Below, in pieces: positions 44,601 to 56,309 of a stretch of 64,000 nucleotides of DNA. Both the position numbers and the translations under genes were made by a program. Origin of the DNA: Verticillium longisporum (taxonomy: Eukaryota; Ascomycota; Sordariomycetes; Glomerellales; Plectosphaerellaceae); NCBI GenBank assembly GCA_019188255.1, contig JAETXT010000003.1:3720001-3784000 (forward strand), written 5' to 3'. The notes below the pieces were generated by a model, which was not told where the DNA came from, made no database searches, and saw only the letters and a list, made by a program, of their open reading frames with translations. Position 1 is the stretch's first letter; every line of letters starts with the position of its first letter.

Positions 44601-47600
44601 TCAGTACCCAGGAGATAGTTCTAAAAGCAGGAAGAGATGGTGAGAGGACGAGAGGGAACGATGAGGCTCCACGTATGTTCTTGTCAGTGTTCGGCGCCAG
44701 CCCACCCAGGTGAACACCCGTGGCAGGCAATGGAGATCGGTGGCTGAGACGGCACAATTTACTATGGGGTGATGGGGGCAGGCAAGGCAACAAATAAACA
44801 ACACCAAGCTTCAACAGCATGAAACATGCTGGTGGTGGTGTGAGGGTCTGTCAGTCAGTCATGTCATCTTCCACCATTACACATCACCTTGGACATTTGA
44901 CCCTCATTCGACCCTCATTCAAGGTCGCTCAGCCTGTGTCTGTGTGGATGTGTGAGTGGGACCACTTGTCGAGATGTGAGATGCGAAATGCGAGATGCTC
45001 CCCTTTCGAGCCCATGGCATTTCGTATCGTCCGATCTCGTCGACCTTGTCGCTAAGCTCATTCGCTGGGAGACCGAGATGCTCTCACTGACTGCAACCAC
45101 TCCCTCCGACGTTGGCTTCTGCCAGAGACACTAAGCTATCTATCTATCCATCTACCTAAAGTAGCCATCTGTCTCACCTGCGCATGGCGCGCGTCTGTTT
45201 TGTCTTGGGGCAGCCCGAGAGGGGGGCGGCTCCATTTACTGGCGTGTCCACTGTAAGTAAACTTGAAGATGCCAATAACAAGGCTGATGTGATGTGAGTA
45301 TCGGGGCGCGCCGCAGTCGGCCGTCTTCCAGCAAAGGAACTCAAGACATGGTCAGCGGCCACGCTTTGAGAACGAACCGCGCACGTCTGCTGATAGCACG
45401 ACCGTGCCGTGGCGCTCAGCTGGCTGGGTAAGACGTCTTGTTGAGCGTGCCTCTTCGGGGGAGAACAGGTAGGTGCAATGTCTCGGTGATCGACTTAAGC
45501 GGCGTGTCGGGTAAGGCAAACGACCGAGCGAGGGACATACAGCAAGTCTCGCACGTACCTCCAAAGTACCTCGTCTGTACTCCCGCTTGCGCAGGCTGGT
45601 GGACAAAGTCGAACCCTCCTAGCGGCGATGGGCGTCCAGGGTTCCAGGGTTCCAGGGTCCTCAGAGGGGTGCAGGGGCCGGGCAAAAAAAAAACAGGCTC
45701 AGGTCTCAAATCGGAGGGGGATTGATGGGGTCCATGGGGCCAAGGCACTTGAGCCTCTCTCGCTCGCTCGCTCGTTCTGTCTTCAAGTCTAGGCGCAGAT
45801 GTTGGGGTCCCTTGCGCCTTCGGCCTCTCCTCTTCTCGTCTGTCCATCTCCAACCTAGGTGGAGAAAATGGACATGGAGCGTTGGCGAGGAGATCGCAGC
45901 GACGTCTGTGCTGCCGTGTCTAGCGGAGAGACTGCTCGCAGGATGGGGGTCCTCAGTGGATCTTCTTTCCTGGCTCTTTCGCACGTCAATCAGCCGCCAA
46001 GCGATCAAGAGTCAGTCGGTGGGAGAGTACGTGAGCACGGCTCCTGTCAAGAGCTCGTGTGCTGTGTGCTGTGAAGGGTGGCACATTCTGTCATGTCATG
46101 CGTAGAACATGCACACACACACAGACACACGCACACAGACGCACACACACATGAGCGCGCGCACACGCACACCCACGACTCGGCTGTTGGGGTGTGTGGT
46201 TGGGTGGGCGAATGGACCGGCCGCTGGCCTTCCTCTGGGGATATTGCTTTTCTGACACGTCGGTTCCTTGCAGAGACGAACCTCATGCCGTCGACGAGGG
46301 AGCTGCAGTGGAACAGACTTCCGATGCAGCCGGGCGATTCTCGACATGCGGGCTGGCACGCTCATCGCTCTGGGCACGTTTGGATCCCCTCTCGGCACGA
46401 TGGCCCAGATGGATGGGGCCCAAAGTGGGTGGTCGAAATAGAAAGATGGAGTCGTTCGTGCCGTCTATGATGAAGGCAAGGCCGAGATGGGAAGTATGGT
46501 GTGCCACAATGAAAGATGATGGAGGGTGGAAGAGGGGGGATGGATGTGCATAAAACGTGCGAAGCCAAGACGAGCCTGCCTCATGCATCGCTGCATCACT
46601 CTGCATCTGCGAGCAGATCTCGGCCTCCACGAGAGGGTGTACATACATGTCGTTTCACTCAGATAATTTTTTTTCTTCCTTCATTAAAAAAAAGATCTTC
46701 CAACTTTGGTTCTGCGATGGACGCACAAGGTAGCATCGTGGGAAACAAGCCCCAGACATGGAGGAGCTAGGTTCCTCGTCCTTTGCTCCCATGTTCACGC
46801 AACGACGAGGGTGCGATGTAAGCACGCCACGTCGTTTCAATGTTTGCAGTCGATGGTCAAGCTCAAGGACACACTGGGGGGGCCTGGGGCAACGCTGAAG
46901 TGGGGAGAAGGCAACGTCCGACGTGGGGATGCCAGGGCATGGGTTCTATCAAAGGCCAGCTCATGCGTTGTGCTCCCGCTTCCCCGAGATAGAGGTATAT
47001 GGGGTTCGTCCATGACACATCACAATATCGATTGGGCAATGTCCGTTGCGGCAGCTCTCTGGCATATCTTGATGTCGCGATATGGAAGCATGCTGACCAT
47101 ATATCCATGCACATTGGTTCGGCCATGCTAGCGGCTCAGGATCGTCGTCAATAATGCTAGCGTGTCATCAAGTTGGCCTGGATAACTCTCTCACACACAC
47201 ACTCACAAAAATGTCACGCTGTCTGAGATGACCACAACGGTCTCGCGAGGCATCAGATCATGGTGGTAGCGTAGCGTTCGTCTCCAACAGACCAAGGAGG
47301 ATGATGTATGCCCTGCCGCCAATCGCCTGGCGCCAGAGTCAGGTCATGGTCAAGAAGTGTTGTCCTGAGGCCGGTCATGAATCACTGCTCCCCCACAATC
47401 TCTGCAACGTATCTGGCGATGCCATCATCGTCCTCCACACGCACTCTGTCCTCCCCCATCACCCATCCACATCCGCATCCACCTGCATCATGCAGACTGC
47501 AGACTGCAGACTGTAGACGCAGGTCCAACAGAAACAAGCCAAGCGCATGCTAACCCACACACCCTTCGGCCTCCGACGAAGGGTAACGAACAGGGCCTGC

Positions 47601-50600
47601 GTGTCGCGCGAACCACGGCAGAATGGTATGTACACGCAACCAACAGAACACGATGTCACCTCTCTCGTTGTCAACCCTCCAGTTCCCCTGCAACAACAGG
47701 CCCGTGCCTCTCAGTTCTAGTGGGGAAAGCCAGAGAGAAGGGGGCAGCGAGGCAGAAGGGAAGCCTATCTGGGTACCCTGGATCTGCCCTGGCAAGACGC
47801 TTCAGGCAGGTCGGATCGCGCACGGGAAGAGGGAACAGACGTCGGGGGGATGGAGGCTGGGGGGAACACTGATCGCCGTTGCGGCCCTTCAGCCAAGGCC
47901 GCGTCCAGGTCTGTGTGTTCGTTAGCTACGGGTCCTCTGCCCCCCCGGTCGACAAAGGCCTAGCGACGAGGACGGACTAGGCTATCTTCCAGGGCAGGCA
48001 ATGGTACGGAACAACAGGAGAGGGGGGGGCGTGGTGTCAACAATCGGGAGAAGACGATGGAGGGGAGGGGGGGAAGACGGCGTAATCTACAGAAGACCCT
48101 TGGCTCTCTGTCTTGATTGATCCCATGTACTGTTGACGAATGTCGTGCATTGCATTTTGACAGCCAAAAGAAAGGACTCGTCTTGTTTCGACAGCAAGGC
48201 TCGACTTGAACAGCAACAGATGCTGGCTACAAGGCCGTGCCTTACATTGGATCGGACATTTACACGTCCTCAGCCGGTCATGTTCTTCCGGCATCATGTC
48301 GCATTCGCCTGCGGCTGCTACGACTACCATTCAAAGTCATCAGCAAGTGGGCAGAATATAGCAAGATAGCTCAAGTTTATCCTTCGCTTCGCAGACTGCT
48401 CAGTCATGCCCGTCCAAAGCAAGACAGGACAGGGTCAGGCATCACGTCCACCAACGCTGCTAGCCAGCTACTAGCATCCCGCAATGGGCGTCAAAGTAGC
48501 GTCCCTGGCGATGGACAGGGGCCCTCGTCAATACCTGGCAATTGTCCATTTCCATATCCATACCCGCTCCTCGAGTCTGTGCTTGATCAGGATTGCCATA
48601 TTCCCGCCCGCTCGCCGTTGGTGCTTCGCTTCACATGATTTTCTTACCCCATAGCGGCTCTAAACAAGCGATGCCTCTATGCCCCCTCCTTTCGCAAGCA
48701 TATCCCTCCCTCTCCCCCAGCTCCCCTTCTCCTCCTCCTCCTCCTCCTCCTCCGAAGAAAAAGCCACGATCCCGAGGCGATCACCAGCCCCGGGGCTTGT
48801 CTCGAACTGACCACACTCAACCACCACCACCTGATCTCCGCACCCACCCCCCTCCCCAGCCTGGCTTGCGCCTCCGTCCCACGATCCACCAGTCGAGGAG
48901 ATATCGTGATCATGGTCCCATTCCTGCATCGGGCCCCATCGCGCAGCTAACGAAGTTCGTCTAGTCACAGGTGCACATCCCCCCCTTCTCTCTGGCCCCT
49001 CTAACCCCATTCCACCCAGGCGAGCAACGGTACAAGGAAAACGTCAATGTAAGATCTAATCATGCACGTCGTCGTACGCAAACCCGCAACAAACAAACAA
49101 GGAACAAGCCAAGAGACGTAATCGACAGACGAACCCGCAGACGAGGGGGGGAAGAAGAGGGAGGGGTGGAGGCGCGTAGCAGAGACAAAAACCCCCATTC
49201 GCGTCGGCCGCCGCCCGCTCGCCTTACTACCTTACAGAACCCGTCATACGCCACCATCGTCAACATGACAAACGAAACCCAACTTGGGTACCTCCCCTCC
49301 CCAGTGTCTTTGACGACTAGTGCCTCGCAGCAAGCGACACACGCACACACACTCAGCCTCGAGTGAGCAGGCTGTCGAATCTGAGACATACGTACCACAC
49401 ATTTGAGCGAGTCCCAAGTCCCTAGTCCCGTATTCTGTTCTGGTCTCGCCTTTCCACACCCTCAGCCTCCACGCTGGAGCCCGCAAGCTGAGTACTTGTA
49501 GGCGTCAGACGGGGTTCGGAGAATATCGCGACCCCCCTCTGCTTCTGCTACTGCTTGGTTTTTTTTGTCCTTCCCTCCCCTGGCCGCGCGGTATTCGAGG
49601 TTCGAAGCTTGGCCCTGTCGTGTGACGCGACAGAGTGATTATGTTGTGCTCCCATCCATTGTGTAACGGCCCATGCGTGCGCGGCTCATCATGCATACGA
49701 GACGCACACATCAGCCTCCCCCAGCCCAGGCCATCCAACTCCCGGAGACACGACCCCCCCCTTGGCCTTCTCTCACTCCCATTCCCACCGGAGAGGGAAA
49801 GAGACCGGTGCTGCCACATTGGCGTTCGTCACACGCCTGGCCATCCTGTCGTGTCACCCGCCAATGTTTCCCAGAACAGCCGGGACGATCAGGCATGACG
49901 ATCTCTTGCCCCCCCTTTCCTGCTCCCCAAAGAGCCGCCGGCTTCTGCGACCCCATTGGCTTCGGCAACTGCTCCGTGCCTGCCAACCATGCAATGGAAA
50001 TCCTGGGACTATCACACAACCTCAAGCGAGGAGTAAGCAAAGGCATCACGAAGAGACGAGTCGGCACGAATACGAGTGTAAACGGAATCTCTGGTGGTTC
50101 GATTTTTTGTGGTTCCCTCCCCTAAGTAGGACAGTCTATCAGGAAAGTCCCAGGCTCAGGCTCAAGCCGACCCCGACCTTCTCAGTCTACGGCGCAACCA
50201 CCCCCGCGACCGCCTTTCATGACAGTTCTGTTGAGGAGCTGTCCAGAAAAACAAACAGAATGAAGCAATGAATCCACCCGAACCAGAAGGCAAAGGTCCA
50301 GAGCAACCCCAGCTCAGACCAGCTCAAACCCGAGTCGGGCGAAGCAGCGCGCCAATGTTGTCGAAAGTGACCAGAAAGCCTCCCCCCTTCGCTCAAAATA
50401 TTTGCCGTCCCAGGAATGGATCCCTCCGAGACCGTTCCGCAAGCCGCCATGCTAGTAATGATTTCTCCTCTCATGCAAGCCATGCAGTCAGAAAGCAAAG
50501 AGAACTTTTGCAATGCCGAAATCGACGGGCCGCAACAATGGGTAAAGCCAAAGGCGCAAAGAAAAAAAAACCGTTGGCCCGTCCTGAAATGAGGTCGTGA

Positions 50601-50823
50601 AAGGGATGCCGCCGTTTTGTTCGTGAGCCTACACGAGCGAGAGTTCTGTTCCACCTCTGCTCCCATCTCAAAAGAAGAAGGAAAAGAAAAATCAAAATTC
50701 AATCTGCCGTGTAATTCGTGGTTCGTCATTAATTCGTTAGGGTATCCTCTTTCAATGCGAGGTTGTCTCCATCCTGGAGAAATTCATGTGTGGCTTTGCA
50801 TCCTTGCTGCCAACAAAAAAATC
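41609..50823. other. Gene-free 9.2-kb interval between the 5S gene and GT2
   Basis: No open frame shows a recognisable domain, a plausible exon chain or clear codon bias. The + strand has long pyrimidine- and C-rich stretches at about 42.6-43.3 kb and 48.6-49.9 kb, an A run (43088-43101), a G run (43355-43368) and a CA repeat (46111-46173). The right end should hold the 3' UTR of the glycosyltransferase. Long non-coding transcripts cannot be excluded. Confidence 0.5.
46111..46173. repeat. CA-rich microsatellite, interrupted
   Basis: About 60 bases of CA repeats broken by GA and CG dinucleotides, in non-coding sequence. Confidence 0.8.
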
Positions 50824-52414
50824 CTACTGGCGAGCTTCGATGTGCCCGCTCTTCTCGGTTGACTGGCGGTACCGGATGAGATCCTGTCCATTGGGCGGTG
50901 TCGTCATACTGGTCGCGCGCTTGGGACGGGGGAAGAGACGAATGTCATCATTGGCGTCACCGTCGGCACGGCTGCCCCATGAAGTCTGCAAGATTGTTAG
51001 CGATATTGCTCAAAGATCTGGATACCGGAGGAAGTTGGGCGTGCTTACCATCTTCAGTGTGAACAGGGCATACAGCTTGATGAGGCCGTGGAACCAGCCA
51101 AAGAGGATTGACGCCGGCAGGAATATGAGATCGCTAGGGTTTCGCTTGAAAAGGCCCATAAGCTTGACTACCTTGGTGAAGCCAAAGACAAAGGCAATCT
51201 GAGCCCAAAAAGCGATGCGTCGGTTCTCAGGATTCCAATCGGCGGTGCCCTTCCAGAGAGCCAGGATGATAAAGGGATCCATCGCAAAGGCCAGAGAAGT
51301 AAAGGTGGCAATGTGCAGGGCGTAGGTGCACCACATTTGCTGACTGTAGGTCCATCTTGTCAGCAGATTGCACATTGCGGGAAAGACATGGGAGATGTAT
51401 GACTCACGTCAGCACGTATCGCTCCGTAACCAGGCTCGTCCAATTGCTTCGCCAGTTGCTGCGAGCCCAGCGGGAACACTGGTAGAGGAAGTTCATGCCG
51501 TTTTCGAGTGTTGTCTCGAGCTCGCACTCGCGCTCATACTGGATCCAGGTCTTCCACTGGTGACTAACAAGCCAGCGGGTGACAAAGTTGTCGTCATCGG
51601 CATTCAAGATGTACGGCCCCCATTTCTCCGTCTTGAAGCCCTCAAGGAAGTCGTGGCTCGATAGGATCTCGGAACGGTAGGCGCCGGTGCGACCAGACAT
51701 GCACGATGTGCCGCCATCAATGTTGTGGGTCACTGAAATCACGAAATTACGTCGCACAATGTACGCTGCGCCCAGCCAATTGAAGATGCGAGTCGACCAT
51801 GGTCCCTCCCAAACACGCCTGACCCTCTGACAAGTGCCAACTCCTCCCATTTTCGGGTCCTCGAAAGGCGCCAACAGCCATGGCATGATGGTTTCTGGCC
51901 AAGTCACGTCGTCATCGGCCATGATGGTGATTTTGGTTGCGACGTTAGGCAGAGCCTCACAGACCTGGAGGCGCTTGTTGGCGATGGGAGTGGACAGAAC
52001 TTGGACGTTGGGATGCGGCAGAGTCTCTGCGAGCTTGGCAAGGGACTTGTGCTTGTCAACGGTGGTCACAAGAAGAAGGCCATATGGCTTGCAGGCAAGA
52101 ATGCTCTCAAGAGAGGGACGAAGCTCCTCAAAGACATTGTGGATCGTCGGAATAATGACGGTCACGTCCTCCGAAGTGAAGCTGGGCTTCGCGGGGACGG
52201 GCTTAGACTTGTACGACCAGTGGCTCACACAGTGAACGAGGAGGCGCACGTAGCGGTGGAGCCTGTGCCAGAGTCAGTGGCTGAACGGAAGTCATGACCA
52301 CAGCAGCGAATCGTAATGCCAATGCTAAAGAACGTACCAAAGAGCGATAAATAGATACAACCACGAGGTCGTAGTCCATAGTGACCCAAAATTGGGAAGG
52401 AAGAAGTTCAGCAT
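50824..52414 (-). CDS. Type-2 glycosyltransferase (GT2, fungal Cps1/hyaluronan-synthase-like polysaccharide synthase)
   Basis: Membrane-embedded processive glycosyltransferase. Fungal relatives contribute to the outer cell-wall glycan and, in plant-pathogenic species, to hyphal growth on solid surfaces; the exact polymer is unknown. Exons (minus) are 52414-52338, 52262-51408, 51343-51049 and 50985-50824, giving 462 residues with every junction in phase. An N-terminal hydrophobic helix (WLYLFIALW) is followed by the cytosolic GT-A domain with VTVIIPT, ADDDVTWP, GGVGTCQRVRR, SCMSGRTGAYR, NADDDNF and the acceptor motif QCSRW. Several C-terminal helices and a basic tail follow. The D, DxD-like and QxxRW motifs are complete, so catalysis looks intact. 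The last exon encodes only the hydrophilic tail (SWGSRADGDANDD...). Confidence 0.92.
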
Positions 52415-55043
52415 CGTGAACGGTAGGGGTCTGCACGCGTGCAAGCTGGTGGTCGTATCCGCGCGCGGGAGATGTCAAGGTCTGGCGGTAAACTCGGCGG
52501 CGTTATCAGCAGACGCAGTCGAGATCAAGGTGTTGATGATGTTGGGGGGAGGGGGAGAGTGTTGGTGAAAAAGTTCGTGACTTGTAATGAACTTTATATA
52601 TAGGTGGTAGGTGAAGATGGTGAAGGTTTTGTTGTGGGTGAAGTGCAATGCAGTTTGGTCGACTAGAATCACACCACTGAACAGTGAATGCAACGGTTGG
52701 TATTCACGATCTTTTGGTGGAAAAATGAATAGCCTTGAGCCAATTCACTTTGCAGTGCAAGACTTTCGAGTCACAGCGACCGTACGCACGACCAAAGTTG
52801 TGCAAAACTGGGCAGGCGTAGACTTGGCTTGCCGAGGGCGAGACTTGGACCGAGAACAAACAGACACTTCGAGTAGTCAACTACTGCAGTTCCACAAAGA
52901 ATCAATTCCGTCGGCTTCTGGGGGCAAGGGCCTAAGCGAGACCTTGTGCTGGCCCAGAGGGGAGGGTGTTTGATGTGATGAACGACCGTTGTGGTGAGTG
53001 TGCCGCCAAAAGACCGAAGATCAACACCCAGATCGTGTATGGGGTTTGGATGTCGTCGGAGATGGGGTGGGGAAACCTAACCAAGGTGTTGTACAAATCT
53101 CAGGAAAAGGGTATTAAAGAAACCCAGCCATTGACAGACCAATTGGTCTCAAAACAAAACAATGACCCTAGGGAAGAAGTTGATTTGAGATCCTCCGGGG
53201 AAGCAGGAGGAGAGCGGCAGCGAGGGGCAAAGATATATAGCCAGACGTCCGGCTCTGGCTGGCCCTGCCCTGCCCATCCATGTGCGATGCGCGCCAAGGC
53301 ATCGAGACGGTAGTAGTCTCGACCGGGTGTCCGAACAGGGCAATGGGGCGTGGAGCATGAGAGCTATGTCATGTACGCATATTGTGCAGATGGATGTGGA
53401 GGGATGGGATGGGATGGAGGGGAGGATGGATCAGTCGAACTGAGGGTTGACTGCGTGTACCTACCTACCTAACCTGCCTACCAACACACGCCAAAGTAGA
53501 GCAGTGGGAGTACAGCCGACAGCAAACATGGATGGCATTTCAGGGTATCGGCAGGGGGAGGGGTGGCTCTGGCGGTTGTATCGAGGAGGGGGTGTGCTGT
53601 CGATATGGGCACCAGACCAGCCTGGGAGATGGAGACTAGCGTCAACTGACGGGGCAAGGAGGCGTGCAGCCAGCAGGCATCTCACACGCCAACCCCGGCA
53701 ACACTGGCTGGCTGCGCGCTGCGAGGTACTGGAGCGGTACCTACGCGTACTTGGGGGCTGGAGGGAGAGCCCACTCAGACATTTGTGCGCGCGCCGGGTC
53801 TGGAGAGTGACAGGAGGCTTGCTCGTAAGGATAGGCAGGTGTAGACAAAGTCTTCGACTCGCTTCGAGATCGCCTAGAGCTCTTCTCGCCCTGGATCATC
53901 CTCACCCCGATGCGGATTGGGCTCATGGGACTGCAAACGCATAAATGGCAACAAAGAGAGCCGTTGTCCAACGTGCGGGCCGCAAGAGCACAACCCATGG
54001 CGCGACCAAGGCGCCGCTGGTCCTGTCTTTGCTCCCCCAGCTCGCTATAAGCGCGCGAGGCCGGCCCTGTGAATCTGGAAAGGCATCTACTAGCCATGAT
54101 TAGCTCCAGGGCCTAATGCCGACGGGGTAGTGATTAGCCCACTAATGATACTGGTCGCCTGGACGCTTGACGAATTGTCCCTCTGGCCCCTCCGCCCCTC
54201 ACATTGGCGGCGACTGGGGATAGGCGAATCAACAACACAAACGATCTGGTGGGGAAATCGGCGGGCCAAGATGAGGAGGAATTGCGGCGTTTTGCTGCCA
54301 AAAAAACTCGCCGTGGCCGAGGCGCATGCCCGATGACCTCGTGATAATTGTCTTAGGGCCCCTGTCTAGACATATCTGTTTGCGTTGCTCGTCTCTGGTG
54401 AGTATATCAACAAGGCTCCAGAGACAATCGTGTGGGGGAAGAACACAGTTGCAGTCCATCTTTTCAACGCAATGGCGCGTCTGGCGGGAAACTGTAATGC
54501 TAGCAAATGGATTATTCTCGACGACCTGAACCAAGCACATGTGGGTATCATGGGCTTGCAGCGACATCCCACAGCGGGAGGGTAATAAAAGGGGGGAGGG
54601 GTGGATGAAGATGACACGACCTTGGACAAGAAGGACGACTGGCGCTGAATGATGCGAGAATATCCATGCTTGATGTGTGTGAGGTCCATATCGGATCTGG
54701 CATGGAATTACGGCAGGCTGCAGAGACAGTGCTGAAAGACCATCGTGGTTGGAGTCGCCGGAAGGGCCTAGAAGCGGGGAGGGATCATGAACAAGCCTTT
54801 TGATCCAATGCTGGTGCTGCAATGCAAGTCTCTGCTCGTGTTGTCCGAGTTGTGTGGACAATCATGTCTCTGTACTGTGTTTTTCCCTCGGAGACTTGGT
54901 TGGTGGCCTGGTGGCATGTGGCATCAGAGACAAGTGAGCCATCCTTGGAAGTGCTTCCCCTCTTGTCTGAGGAGGAGGAGAATTGATATCTGACAGAAGA
55001 ATGTCTGAAGTGAACCGTGGTACTAGGCATGTAGAGACACGCC

Positions 55044-55065
55044 CGCTGCTGCTGCTGCTGCTGCT
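55044..55065. repeat. CTG triplet repeat
   Basis: About seven CTG units in sequence with no supported gene. Confidence 0.8.
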
Positions 55066-56191
55066 AGGGGGGGCACGAAGGCCTCTCATCGCGGGAGTTG
55101 CCAAACGGAGCCAAAGCTCCCCTGTAACGGCAGGACAAGAGACGGCACCAGCGCTAGAGAGATACGTACCAACAAGGACTGATTTGCTGTTCCGTGAGGG
55201 GAAGCATCGACATGGGGCAGGGAAGCCATGGCCATCGCATTTGGCACTGTCGCGATTGGGTTAAAGGCGCGATGCGACTTGTCCAGTTCTGTAGGCTGTT
55301 GTCCAGTCTTGTGCTTTCCTTGGCTTGTCCGCCATCTGCCCTGCGCGGTAGATCACGGCCCGGCGCCAGCGGAAATCACCCATCGCTTGCTTGTCCCTTT
55401 CAGTTCTTCTGTTTCTTCCTGACACTGGAGCCAGGCGGCCCCATTTGCGAATCCGCCTCGAGGCGGGATGAAGCAAGCGCCGTCTCCATTTTGCCGCTTC
55501 GTGAATGATGACAATACGGGGTCACTTTGCGTCCGTTGCCAAACGTATCCAGGCGAAAAGCCTCATCGCCGTGGAGCTTGTTGACAGGGTTCCACAGTCT
55601 CTGTTGGTCGAAAGCGAAAGTCTCCCATGGTGGGGGAGCACAAACAGGCCCGCCCTAGGCAATATCCAGGCCACTCCACAGAGGCTGGCCAACAAAGTCT
55701 AGTCAAGTCACATCACACACAGAGACGAACGGACGGCCTGCATGAGATGCTGCTGCGCGTCTCTGCCCTTGTCGGCCGTTCGGCAAGCCATCGCGAGGCG
55801 GGAAAAATGACCTTGCACAAAGATCGGCCGTCGAGCCGCAGCTGATGCGGACTCGGAGGATGGCTCAAGTTTACAGGGGCTGAGGCGCATGACGCCTATC
55901 GAACAGCCCGCTGAAAGCAGGTGAGAGATGCGATGGCGGCTCGGTGGACGTGTGTCTTTCATGGCGTGATCTTGAAGATCGAGTCAATGCTGGATACATG
56001 GGGAGTAGAAACAAGACTTTGGCATTTTGGTTTCTTTGATGCCACATACTGTTGAGAAGAGAGCTGAGGGGTGATAATGCCAGTCATTCTTGCCAATCCC
56101 TCCACTGGCTGCGGATGGGGCAGATGGGGATGAGCGTAAGGCAGTTGCAGCACAAAAGGATTGCAGGTGAGGAAGGTGAGACGGGAAGGTA

Positions 56192-56309
56192 CACCTAAGG
56201 TGAGGATGGGATGTCCCTGCCTCGCCGTCAATCACCTAGGTAGGAATCGACCCTGGAAACAGCCACAGGCCAGCCGGCGGAGGGGCGAGTCTAGTCCTGG
56301 ACTCCTAGG
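56192..56309. repeat. Cluster of CCTAGG/ACCTAGGT palindromes
   Basis: Three palindromic sites lie within 120 bases: CACCT-A-AGGTG at 56192-56202, ACCTAGGT at 56234-56241 and CCTAGG at 56304-56309, the last followed by TAGG repeats. They share their core with the inverted repeats near the start of the window. Confidence 0.5.

Noticed and set aside
54229..54861. 210-codon minus-strand open frame
   Set aside because: No domain, mixed hydrophobicity, Cys/His/Ser-rich as in random GC-balanced sequence, with open frames opposite it.
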